This document shows, piece after piece, positions 1 to 5,143 of a stretch of DNA of 5,288 nt; position 1 is the stretch's first letter, and each line of letters begins with the position of its first letter. This DNA comes from Omnitrophica WOR_2 bacterium RIFCSPHIGHO2_02_FULL_67_20. Lineage in GTDB: Bacteria > Omnitrophota > Gorgyraeia > Aquiviventales > Aquiviventaceae. Below the pieces are notes generated by a model, which saw only the letters and a program-made list of their open reading frames with translations, did no database searches and was not told where the DNA came from. The position numbers and the translations under genes are program-made. The stretch covers positions 1 through 5,288 of the forward strand of contig MHGT01000034.1 of NCBI GenBank assembly GCA_001805695.1, read 5' to 3'.

Positions 1-1
1 C

Positions 2-136
2 GCCGGCCGCGGCGAGCGGCTGGGCCTGACGGTGACGTTCACGCGCAAGCTGGTTCCCGACGCGAGCCTTTTCCTGCGGCTCCAGCACGCGCTCGATGAG
101 CGCTCGGCCATCGGCGGCATCCAGGTGCGGTTTTAG
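2..136 (+). CDS. C-terminal fragment of a protein with outer-membrane beta-barrel-like end
   Basis: An open frame enters from the left edge and ends at TAG 134-136, leaving 44 codons. The fragment alternates hydrophobic and polar residues (LGLTVTFTRKL, then SLFLRLQHAL) and ends in GGIQVRF. Strand-like alternation with a terminal phenylalanine is the classic C-terminal signature of outer-membrane beta-barrels recognised by the BAM complex, and the last strand of a TamB-type protein can look similar. Codon usage is strongly GC-rich, like the neighbouring genes. The stop lies 15 nt before the next start and in the same frame, so the two genes are probably co-transcribed. The family cannot be named from so short a piece; the membrane assignment is an inference from the last strand only. 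Confidence 0.6.
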   Translation, partial: AGRGERLGLTVTFTRKLVPDASLFLRLQHALDERSAIGGIQVRF

Positions 137-151
137 CGCGCCCCGGACTCG

Positions 152-568
152 ATGGGCCCGTTTCCCGTGTCTCCCAGCACACAGCGTGAGCTGGAAGCGC
201 TCATGCGGCGGCTGGGCGTGCAGGAGCGCGACTTCGAGGAGCGGTTCATCCGCTCCGGCGGGCCCGGCGGGCAAAACGTCAACAAGGTCGCGACCTGCGT
301 TGTCTTGCGCCACCGCCCGAGCGGCCTCGAGGTGCGCTGCCAGCAGGAGCGCTCGCAAGCCCTGAACCGGTTTCTTGCGCGCCGCATCCTCCTCCGTCGG
401 CTGGAAGCGCAGCGGCTGGGCGCCGCCAGCGCCGAAGCCCAGCGCATCGCCAAGATCCGCCGTCAGAAGTACCGGCGCTCCAAGCGCGCCAAGGACAAGA
501 TGCTCGCCGCCAAAAAGCTCCACGCCCGCAAGAAAGAGCTCCGCCGCCCGCCGGGGCCGCTGGAGTGA
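152..568 (+). CDS. Peptide chain release factor-like protein (GGQ domain, ArfB-like)
   Basis: A 138-residue protein with the class I release-factor catalytic domain. The motif SGGPGGQNVNK lies at residues 35-45, with GGQ at 39-41; this loop reaches the peptidyl transferase centre and hydrolyses peptidyl-tRNA. The downstream signature RSQALNR is close to RSQELNR of E. coli ArfB (YaeJ). The stop-codon recognition domains of RF1/RF2 are absent, and residues from about 100 to 133 form a tail very rich in Lys and Arg. The length matches ArfB (140 residues in E. coli), whose basic tail fills the empty mRNA channel of stalled ribosomes. A role in rescuing non-stop ribosomes is therefore likely but inferred. 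ATG 152 is the only plausible start, since the upstream gene's stop is in frame 15 nt before it. No Shine-Dalgarno is visible, so translation may be coupled to the upstream gene. Confidence 0.88.
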   Translation: MGPFPVSPSTQRELEALMRRLGVQERDFEERFIRSGGPGGQNVNKVATCVVLRHRPSGLEVRCQQERSQALNRFLARRILLRRLEAQRLGAASAEAQRIAKIRRQKYRRSKRAKDKMLAAKKLHARKKELRRPPGPLE

Positions 569-656
569 GCGGGTTCGTGTCGACTTGGTCAGGGCGCTTC
601 GCCGGCGTCCAATACCGATGGACAGGGACGGGGGAACACGTGATGCCAGGGACACC

Positions 657-664
657 GGGGAGGG
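657..664 (+). promoter_or_regulatory. Ribosome binding site of the cyclophilin gene
   Basis: GGGGAGGG ends 4 nt before ATG 669. It is the strongest Shine-Dalgarno-like sequence in the 100-bp gap and is the reason for choosing ATG 669 over the in-frame ATG at 618, which has none and would place a polar stretch in front of the signal peptide. Confidence 0.7.
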
Positions 665-668
665 ATGG

Positions 669-1220
669 ATGCGCATCGGAACACGGGTCGGAGCGGAAAT
701 TGCGGCGGCGGTGTTCGGATCCTGCCTCGTGATGACGGCGGTCCACGCCCAGCCGCAGCGGCCGAAAGCGGTCATCGAGACGTCCAAGGGCCGGATCGTC
801 ATTGAGCTGTACAAAGACGAGGCCCCGCAGACCGTCGCCAATTTTATCAAGCTGGCCAAGAGCGGTTTCTATAACGGGTTGCTGTTCCACCGGGTCATCC
901 CCGGCTTCATGATTCAGACGGGCGATCCGCAGGGCGACGGGACCGGCGGGCCCGGCTACATATTCCAGGATGAGTTTTCGCCGAACCTGCGGCACGACGG
1001 CCCCGGAGTCGTCTCGATGGCCAACCGCGGCCCCAACACCAACGGCAGCCAGTTTTTCATCACGCTGGCCGCCACCCCGTGGCTGGACGGCAAGCACTCG
1101 ATCTTCGGCCGGGTGATCGAGGGGCAGGCGGTGATGGAGGTGATCGCCGGAGTGAAGCGGGGTGCGCAGGACCGTCCGCTGACCGACGTCCGCATGGAGC
1201 AGGTTACTATCGAGGAATGA
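669..1220 (+). CDS. Secreted cyclophilin-type peptidyl-prolyl cis-trans isomerase
   Basis: A 183-residue protein that interconverts cis and trans Xaa-Pro bonds, here probably during folding of exported proteins. Residues 1-27 look like a Sec signal peptide: Arg2 and Arg6, a hydrophobic core with one odd Glu10, and a likely cut after VHA27. The mature part is a single cyclophilin domain with nearly all canonical motifs: FHRVIPGFMIQTGDP at 73-87 (catalytic Arg75), NGSQFFIT at 125-132 and WLDGKHSIFGRV at 138-149. It is a bacterial short-form cyclophilin, and its location should be periplasmic, as for E. coli PpiA. Cys19 follows FGS, a poor lipobox, and hydrophobic residues continue after it, so a lipoprotein is less likely. 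The gene begins 100 nt after the release-factor-like gene and may share its transcript. The family call is certain; the localisation is inferred. Confidence 0.95.
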   Translation: MRIGTRVGAEIAAAVFGSCLVMTAVHAQPQRPKAVIETSKGRIVIELYKDEAPQTVANFIKLAKSGFYNGLLFHRVIPGFMIQTGDPQGDGTGGPGYIFQDEFSPNLRHDGPGVVSMANRGPNTNGSQFFITLAATPWLDGKHSIFGRVIEGQAVMEVIAGVKRGAQDRPLTDVRMEQVTIEE

Positions 1221-1312
1221 GCGGCTCGGAGCGCTCCTCGCGCCTGGCGGGCCTCGCCGCTGGCACCGACAGCCGGAGCGAGAAGGGTGTAGCGCGCGAG
1301 GGGCCGGACGCC

Positions 1313-1318
1313 TATAAT
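1313..1318 (+). promoter_or_regulatory. -10 element of the typA promoter
   Basis: A perfect TATAAT in an otherwise very GC-rich 153-bp gap, 56 bp before the typA start. The best -35 positions (TAGCGC at 1290-1295, spacing 17) match TTGACA poorly, so the promoter may depend on an activator or be weak. Transcription would begin near 1325, giving a leader of about 50 nt. A weak ribosome site, AGGG at 1365-1368, precedes ATG 1374 by 5 nt. Confidence 0.55.
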
Positions 1319-1373
1319 AGCCCCTTCGTCCTCGTCGGTTCCCCCAGTTCACCGTCGGAGTCGCAGGGCACCC

Positions 1374-3194
1374 ATGCAGCAGACGCATTTACGCAACATC
1401 GCCATCATTGCGCACGTCGACCACGGCAAGACGACGCTGGTCGACGCGATGCTGCGCTTCACCAACACCCTCCGCGCGGTGCCGGCCGGTGCCCTCGTCA
1501 TGGATTCGATGGACCTGGAGCGCGAGAAGGGCATCACCATCCGCGCCAAGAACGCCAGCCTGATCTACGGGGCGTACAAGATCAACCTGGTCGACACCCC
1601 GGGCCACGCCGACTTCGGCGGGGAAGTGGAGCGCACGCTCCGGATGGTGGACGGGGCGCTGCTGCTGGTGGACGCGAAGGACGGGCCGATGCCGCAGACG
1701 AAGTTCGTCCTGCGCAAGGCGATCGAGCTGGGGCACCCCGTCATCGTGGTCGTCAATAAGATCGACCGCCCCGACTCGCAGATTGACGACGTCGTCAACC
1801 GCACCTTCGACCTGTTCAGCGCGCTGAACGCGTCCTCCGCCCAGCACGATTTCCCTATCGTCTACACCTCGGCGGTGCAGGGGACGGCGACACTCGATCC
1901 CGCGAAGCCCGGGACGGACTTAGCACCGCTCTTTGAGACCATCGTCGAGCGCATCCCGGCACCCACCGTCCGGCCGGATGAGCCGCTCCAGATCCTGGTG
2001 CTCGCCCTCGCGTACGATGCGTTCAAGGGCAAGATGGGCATCGGGAAGATCACGGCCGGCTCCCTCAAGACCGGCCAGCCGATTCTGCGCCTCTCCCCGG
2101 ACGGCCGGCAGGAGGCCGGGACCGCGGCAGCGCTCCTGGCGTATCAGGGGCTGGAGCGCGTGGAGATTCCGTCGGCGGATTCCGGCGAGATCGTGGCGGT
2201 GGCGGGCTTCGACGAGGTGAGCATCGGCGACACCATCACCGATCCGCAGCGCCCGCGCGCGCTGCCGGCGGTCGTCATCGAAGAGCCCACGCTCCGGATG
2301 ACCTTCGCCGTGAACAAGAGCCCGTTTGCGGGACGGGAAGGGAAGTACGTCACCTCCCGCGCGCTGCGCGAGCGGCTGTACACCGAGCTGGAGATCAACG
2401 TGGCGCTGCGCCTCGCCGACACCGACAGCCCGGACACGTTCCTCGTCTCCGGCCGGGGCGAGCTGCATCTGGCCATCCTCATCGAGACCATGCGCCGGGA
2501 AGGGTATGAGTTGGAGGTCTCGCAGCCCGAGGTCGTCTACAAGGACGTCGACGGCGTGACGATGGAGCCCTCCGAGTGGCTCTCGATCGACATCCCCGCA
2601 GAGTACCAGGGGACGCTCATCGAAGAGCTGGGGCGGCGCCGCGCCGAGCTCAAAGAGATGTCGCGCTCGCCGACCGGCGACTTCCATCTCGAATACCTGA
2701 TCACCACGCGGGGCCTGCTGGGGTTGAAAAGCGCCCTGCTCAAGAAGACGCGCGGCAACGCGGTCATCCATCACATCTTCGACCGCTACCAGCCGGTGCT
2801 CGAGGACCTGCCGCCCCCGGAGCCGCACGGCTCGCTCGTCGCCACCGAAGGCGGGGTGAGCACCGGGTATGCCATCACCAACGCCCAGGAGCGCGGAGAG
2901 CTGTTCATCGGCCCCGCGGTGCCGGTCTATGAGGGGATGGTGGTGGGCCAGGCCAGCCGCGACCGGGACGTGGCGCTCAACATCTGCAAGCAGAAGAAGC
3001 TGACGAACGTGCGCTCCTCGACCGGCGAGACCACGATCGTCCTGGTGCCGCCGCGCGAGCTGACGCTGGAGCTCTCACTCGAGTACATCGGCCCCGATGA
3101 GCTCCTCGAGGTGACGCCGAAGTCGCTGCGCGTCCGCAAGCGGATCGCCGACGAGAAGCTGCGCATCCGGGCCCAGCGTGAGGAGGGAATGTAG
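1374..3194 (+). CDS. typA: Ribosome-associated translational GTPase TypA/BipA
   Basis: A 606-residue GTPase of the EF-G/LepA superfamily that binds 70S ribosomes and assists 50S assembly and growth under stress or at low temperature. All G motifs are intact: G1 AHVDHGKTT 13-21, switch I EKGITI 51-56 (Thr55), G3 DTPGH 74-78 with catalytic His78, G4 NKID 128-131 and G5 SA 166-167. DFGGEVER after G3 and the C-terminal KKLTNVRSS (541-549), followed by LRVRKR, are hallmarks of TypA rather than LepA or EF-G. The order is GTPase domain (about 1-195), beta-barrel domain II (about 200-300), two EF-G-like alpha/beta domains (about 305-475) and the TypA-specific C-terminal domain. The length is normal for the family. 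It seems to have its own promoter (TATAAT at 1313). BipA is a known cold-stress factor in E. coli; a cold-shock protein gene lies 1.3 kb away, but no link is shown by the sequence. Confidence 0.98.
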   Translation: MQQTHLRNIAIIAHVDHGKTTLVDAMLRFTNTLRAVPAGALVMDSMDLEREKGITIRAKNASLIYGAYKINLVDTPGHADFGGEVERTLRMVDGALLLVDAKDGPMPQTKFVLRKAIELGHPVIVVVNKIDRPDSQIDDVVNRTFDLFSALNASSAQHDFPIVYTSAVQGTATLDPAKPGTDLAPLFETIVERIPAPTVRPDEPLQILVLALAYDAFKGKMGIGKITAGSLKTGQPILRLSPDGRQEAGTAAALLAYQGLERVEIPSADSGEIVAVAGFDEVSIGDTITDPQRPRALPAVVIEEPTLRMTFAVNKSPFAGREGKYVTSRALRERLYTELEINVALRLADTDSPDTFLVSGRGELHLAILIETMRREGYELEVSQPEVVYKDVDGVTMEPSEWLSIDIPAEYQGTLIEELGRRRAELKEMSRSPTGDFHLEYLITTRGLLGLKSALLKKTRGNAVIHHIFDRYQPVLEDLPPPEPHGSLVATEGGVSTGYAITNAQERGELFIGPAVPVYEGMVVGQASRDRDVALNICKQKKLTNVRSSTGETTIVLVPPRELTLELSLEYIGPDELLEVTPKSLRVRKRIADEKLRIRAQREEGM

Positions 3195-3212
3195 ATTCAA
3201 GACTCCGAACAG

Positions 3213-3284
3213 GATTTCGCCGATTTCGAGATGATTTCGCCGATAAGGCACTATCTGCGAAATCGAGACACAATCTGCGAAATC
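3213..3284. repeat. Four-unit inverted repeat with 20-bp period (REP-like hairpin)
   Basis: Two direct copies of GATTTCGCCGAT (3213-3224, 3233-3244) are followed by two copies of the near-inverse ATCTGCGAAATC (3253-3264, 3273-3284). Within each pair the copies start exactly 20 bp apart. The left half can fold on the right half around an 8-nt loop (3245-3252) with about 24 of 32 positions paired. No T-run follows on either strand, so it does not look like a simple intrinsic terminator for typA. The AT-rich base use contrasts with the flanking genes and suggests a dispersed intergenic repeat. I have the impression that similar 'atctgcgaaatc' sequences recur between genes of various environmental bacteria, but this is unverified. 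Confidence 0.8.
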
Positions 3285-3305
3285 ACGTTGGGTGTTGAAA
3301 TAAGA

Positions 3306-3311
3306 TACAAT
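3306..3311 (+). promoter_or_regulatory. Possible -10 element before the small membrane protein
   Basis: TACAAT matches TATAAT in five of six bases and lies in an AT-rich stretch. No good -35 lies 16-18 bp upstream, and the implied start (about 3318) would fall inside the ribosome site AAAGGTG (3317-3323). It is only a weak candidate; read-through from typA is an alternative. Confidence 0.25.
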
Positions 3312-3328
3312 TAATCAAAGGTGCCTCC

Positions 3329-3514
3329 ATGATCACCGGCCTCTCATTCGTCCTCTTCGGCATCTTCGTGCTCGTCTACCCGCAGATTCTCGCCATCCTG
3401 TTCGCCGCCTTCCTGATCCTGTTTGGAGTAGGAATGATGGCGACCAGCTGGCAGTTCCGCCGGCTGCGAAAACGGTCCGAGTCGCGGTTCATCAACTGGA
3501 TCATCCGATGGTAA
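3329..3514 (+). CDS. Small membrane protein, DUF3096-like
   Basis: A 61-residue protein that is mostly hydrophobic up to about residue 40, followed by a basic tail (RRLRKRSESR) and a Trp-rich end. Two short membrane segments are likely (about 3-18 and 22-40), separated by YPQ. The pattern GIFVLVYPQIL followed by FLILFGVGMM resembles the DUF3096 family, short bacterial proteins of the form GIxILIxPxxL...YLIxxG with unknown function; the resemblance is from memory. It could also be a fragment of a DUF308/HdeD-type protein. The start is well supported: AAAGGTG ends 5 nt before ATG 3329. It stands between two unrelated AT-rich repeats (3213-3284 and 3527-3554), so it may be an independent unit rather than part of the typA operon. 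Its own codons are GC-rich. The function is unknown. Confidence 0.75.
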   Translation: MITGLSFVLFGIFVLVYPQILAILFAAFLILFGVGMMATSWQFRRLRKRSESRFINWIIRW

Positions 3515-3526
3515 TCCGACGCCGTC

Positions 3527-3554
3527 AATCTAAAATCCAAAATCTAAAATCCAA
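3527..3554. repeat. Heptad tandem repeat AATCYAA, four units
   Basis: The sequence is AATCTAA, AATCCAA, AATCTAA, AATCCAA, i.e. a perfect 14-bp duplication made of alternating heptads. It ends 3 nt before the start codon of the next gene and fills the place where a Shine-Dalgarno would be. Heptameric repeats are a known class of intergenic repeat in cyanobacteria and occur elsewhere; whether this one is dispersed in this genome cannot be seen from one copy. Confidence 0.85.
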
Positions 3555-3557
3555 AGT

Positions 3558-4436
3558 ATGAAGAAAAGGGTGTTGGTGGTGTACAAAAAGGACGCCTACC
3601 AGCAGTACATCCAGGAGCAGCAGGACCCGCACCTGCTGCGGCTGCTGCGCCAGCGCCACCCCGACGTGCGCGACATGCAGGAAGCGCACGCGGTGCATGA
3701 AGAGACGATGCACGGCATCGTCCACGCGATGCGCCAGCTGCCGGTCGCCTTCGACCTGGCCTACCGGGCGGACCTCAAGGTGACGCGGCGGTACGACCTC
3801 GTCGTGTCGGTGGGCGGGGACGGCACCTTCCTGCAGGCGGCCCGCAGCGTGGCGCGCACGCCGATCCTGGGGGTCAATGCCGATCCCGCGCGCAGCGAAG
3901 CGGTCTTCTGCGCCGCCTCGCGAGCGACCTTCGAGCGGATGTGCCGGGCGGCGCTGGACGGCCGGCTGCCGGAGCTGCGGCTCTATCGGCTGCGCCTCAG
4001 CCTGAACGGGACGCCGCTGCCCCACCGGGCGCTCAACGACGTGCTGGTGGTCCATGACGATCCGGCGACGATGAGCCGCTACCGGCTCTGGCTCGGAGGA
4101 AGGGCAGAGCTGCAGAAAAGCTCGGGGTTGTGGGTGGCCACCGCGGCAGGCTCCAGCAGCGCGGTCCTGGCTGCCGGCGGCGTCCGGATGAGCTGGCGGT
4201 CCAGGCGGCTCCAGTACCGCCCCCGGGAGCTCTACCGGGGGCGGTTGTCCCGCTCCCGCCTCACAGGCGGCGTGCTGCCGCCGCGCGAGCGTCTGGGTGT
4301 CACCTGGCTGATGCGCCGCGGCAGCGTCTTCGTCGACGGCCCGCACGTCAGGATCCCGCTCCAGTTCGCTGATCGGCTGGAGATCCGGCTCTCGCTCAGC
4401 AATCCGCTGCGCGTCTTGGGATTGACCGGCCGGTGA
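3558..4436 (+). CDS. NAD(+)/NADH kinase family protein (NADK2-like)
   Basis: A 292-residue protein of the ATP-NAD kinase fold, which phosphorylates NAD to NADP in the cytoplasm. The diagnostic GGDGTFL is at 86-92 after the strand YDLVVSVGG. Next come GVNADPARSE (105-114), ALNDV (158-162, Asn160) and QKSSGL (186-191), then TAAGSSSA (195-202). GVNxDPxRSE, ALNxV and QKSSGLxxxTxxGS resemble the eukaryotic mitochondrial NADK2 branch rather than the usual bacterial NadK pattern (GxNxGxLGFL, NE, TPTGSTAY). Asp161 stands where Glu is more usual. The family is sure; the substrate (NAD, NADH or another nucleotide) is not, because NADK-fold proteins include diacylglycerol and sphingosine kinases. ATG 3558 has no Shine-Dalgarno; the AATCYAA heptads lie directly before it. 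The gene converges on the cold-shock gene, with a hairpin between them. Confidence 0.88.
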   Translation: MKKRVLVVYKKDAYQQYIQEQQDPHLLRLLRQRHPDVRDMQEAHAVHEETMHGIVHAMRQLPVAFDLAYRADLKVTRRYDLVVSVGGDGTFLQAARSVARTPILGVNADPARSEAVFCAASRATFERMCRAALDGRLPELRLYRLRLSLNGTPLPHRALNDVLVVHDDPATMSRYRLWLGGRAELQKSSGLWVATAAGSSSAVLAAGGVRMSWRSRRLQYRPRELYRGRLSRSRLTGGVLPPRERLGVTWLMRRGSVFVDGPHVRIPLQFADRLEIRLSLSNPLRVLGLTGR

Positions 4437-4450
4437 GACTGCCCCAAACG

Positions 4451-4485
4451 CATCCGACCCCCCGCCGCTGGCGGGGGGTCGGATG
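4451..4485. terminator. Bidirectional hairpin between convergent genes
   Basis: A perfect 15-bp inverted repeat: CATCCGACCCCCCGC (4451-4465) pairs with 4471-4485 around a 5-nt loop. It begins 15 nt after the NAD kinase stop and lies 36 nt beyond the stop of the minus-strand cold-shock gene, the usual place for a shared terminator. No run of T follows on the plus strand, and only a TTT is found on the minus strand, so it is a GC-rich hairpin without a proper U-tract. A smaller hairpin (GCCTC 4491-4495 with GAGGC 4500-4504) lies next to it. Confidence 0.75.
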
Positions 4486-4520
4486 GTGGCGCCTCCGTTG
4501 AGGCGGAGTGTCAACCGGCC

Positions 4521-4760
4521 TTATTGACGCTGGAGGCCTGCGGTCCCTTCGGACCCTGCGACCGGATTGACGTTGGAGGCCTGCGGTCCCTTCGGGCCCT
4601 GCGTGATCTCAAACTCCACCGCCTGGCCTTCCTTCAGGGACTTGAAGCCGTCTCCTTGGATAGCGGAATAGTGGACGAACACGTCCTTTGATCCGTCATC
4701 CGGGGTAACGAAACCATACCCCTTCTGGTCGCTGAACCACTTCACGGTTCCCTTTGCCAT
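4521..4760 (-). CDS. Cold-shock domain protein with altered C-terminus
   Basis: A 79-residue single cold-shock-domain protein of the CspA family, which binds single-stranded RNA and DNA and melts RNA structure. MAKGTVKWF at the start, RNP1 KGYGFV (13-18) and RNP2 VFVHYS (27-32) are intact, as is the TQGPKGPQASNV end of the barrel (53-64). Family members usually stop a few residues later (NKAG-type end, about 67-70 residues). Here a 43-bp tandem duplication shifts the frame, adding PVAGSEGTAGLQRQ before TAA at 4523-4521. Without the duplication the frame would end VNKAG at TGA 4513-4511, giving 68 residues. ATG 4760 is chosen because the family starts there; an in-frame ATG at 4790 is possible but would add residues foreign to the family. 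The G-rich AAGGGGGG (4778-4771) is 10 nt upstream, rather far for a ribosome site. Confidence 0.95.
   Translation of the reverse strand: MAKGTVKWFSDQKGYGFVTPDDGSKDVFVHYSAIQGDGFKSLKEGQAVEFEITQGPKGPQASNVNPVAGSEGTAGLQRQ
4523..4603. repeat. 43-bp tandem duplication in the 3' end of the cold-shock gene
   Basis: Bases 4523-4560 and 4566-4603 are 36/38 identical and start 43 bp apart; the two differences are at 4530/4573 and 4553/4596. Because 43 is not a multiple of three, the copy nearer the gene's 3' end is read in another frame. The flanks suggest an original 47-bp unit beginning ACCGG (4514-4518 and 4561-4565), with CCTT (4519-4522) missing from the other copy. Confidence 0.9.
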
Positions 4761-4788
4761 ACTCACTACACCCCCCTTCTCGCTGCAC

Positions 4789-4832
4789 AAAACACAAAAA
4801 CCGCAAAGCAGGCCTTACCGGCTGCCTTGCGG
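4789..4832 (-). terminator. Intrinsic terminator inside the cold-shock leader
   Basis: Read on the minus strand, CCGCAAGGCAG (4832-4822) pairs with CTGCTTTGCGG (4811-4801) over 11 positions with one G-U pair and a 10-nt loop, followed at once by TTTTTGTGTTTT (4800-4789). This is a complete Rho-independent terminator. It lies between the likely promoter (5062-5033) and the start codon at 4760, so it would either end a small RNA or act as an attenuator for the cold-shock gene. Confidence 0.8.
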
Positions 4833-4842
4833 CTTCCTTGCG
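4821..4842 (-). repeat. Tandem 11-mer at the base of the leader terminator
   Basis: Minus-strand CGCAAGGAAGC and CGCAAGGCAGC are adjacent 11-mers matching at 10 positions. The second forms the 5' arm of the terminator; the first could offer a weaker alternative partner for its 3' arm, which would give two competing folds. Confidence 0.6.
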
Positions 4843-5032
4843 AAACTCGCCGTTACCGTATCGAACGCTTGCGTTGAGCGGTCGTCTTGTGCTGCACGAA
4901 CGAGACTAATGCCGATCCTCTTGCGCGCTGCTCTTCTTAACCCCAAGGTTTACAAGTAGTTGCAGCGCCTTCAGCATGAACCAGAGTGGACCAATGGTTC
5001 CAAACAGCCCATGCTATGCTCCAAACACCCCT

Positions 5033-5062
5033 ACCATACCTGAAAAAGACGTGACGTGTCAA
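5033..5062 (-). promoter_or_regulatory. Sigma70-type promoter of the cold-shock leader
   Basis: On the minus strand a perfect TTGACA (5062-5057) is followed after 18 nt by TATGGT (5038-5033, four of six matches). An AT-rich stretch (GATTTTTA) lies just upstream of the -35. The start would be near 5026. ACGTC occurs twice in the spacer just after the -35 (CACGTCACGTC), with a third CACGTC about 25 nt upstream, which could be an operator. Confidence 0.65.
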
Positions 5063-5128
5063 TAAAAATCTCCCACCAAGACGTGTTCACTCAACCGATT
5101 GTCTTGTCAGCAGTTAAATCTTAAATCG

Positions 5129-5137
5129 TGGTAGAAT
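5129..5137 (+). promoter_or_regulatory. Extended -10 promoter of the divergent secreted-protein gene
   Basis: TGGTAGAAT is an extended -10 (TGn plus TAGAAT, five of six matches). The nearest -35-like TTGTCA (5104-5109) is 22 bp away, too far, which fits an extended -10 promoter that needs no -35. Seven bases beyond the element is A5144, the first base of the ATG, so the mRNA may have no leader. Confidence 0.5.
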
Positions 5138-5143
5138 GGACGC

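Larger units (their letters stand above)
4761..5026 (-). promoter_or_regulatory. Long structured 5' leader of the cold-shock gene or small RNA
   Basis: Most of the 383 bp between the cold-shock start and the divergent gene shows no convincing coding frame. Transcribed leftward from about 5026, it gives about 266 nt of leader. Visible folds: AGCATG (5015-5010) with CATGCT (4978-4973), extendable by wobble pairs and enclosing TGGA...TCCA; GCGCTGC with GCAGCGC (about 4966-4960 and 4930-4924) enclosing an AACC-TTGG-GGTT hairpin; and the terminator at 4832-4789. Long structured leaders are typical of cold-induced csp mRNAs (E. coli cspA has about 160 nt). I do not recognise a named RNA family; 6S RNA and tmRNA were considered without finding their signatures. 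Confidence 0.55.

Noticed and set aside
585..615. Possible promoter TTGGTC / CAATAC before the cyclophilin
   Set aside because: The -10 matches only two of six bases and the spacing is 19; read-through from the upstream gene is simpler.
375..668. N-terminal extension of the cyclophilin frame
   Set aside because: The frame is open by chance through the release-factor-like gene. The signal peptide and strong ribosome site both point to ATG 669.
1228..1237. Palindrome GGAGCGCTCC after the cyclophilin stop
   Set aside because: It is a 10-bp palindrome with no loop and no T-run, so it is not a terminator; such palindromes are expected in GC-rich DNA.
279..1388. Minus-strand open frame of 369 codons across the release-factor-like and cyclophilin genes
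   Set aside because: The product has no recognisable motif and is rich in Arg, Gly and Pro as expected for antisense frames in GC-rich DNA. Two clear plus-strand families cover the same bases.
3525..4514. Long minus-strand open frame of 329 codons opposite the NAD kinase
   Set aside because: It is a shadow of the GC-rich kinase gene. Its C-terminus (LDFRFWILD) is merely the translated heptad repeat, and its start region is the terminator hairpin.
4761..4790. Upstream ATG start for the cold-shock protein
   Set aside because: The ten extra residues are not found in the family, and the ATG lies directly after the terminator U-tract with no ribosome site.
4790..5026. Candidate 6S RNA or tmRNA
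   Set aside because: Size and terminator would fit a small RNA, but I see neither the long rod with central bubble of 6S nor the tRNA-like ends of tmRNA.
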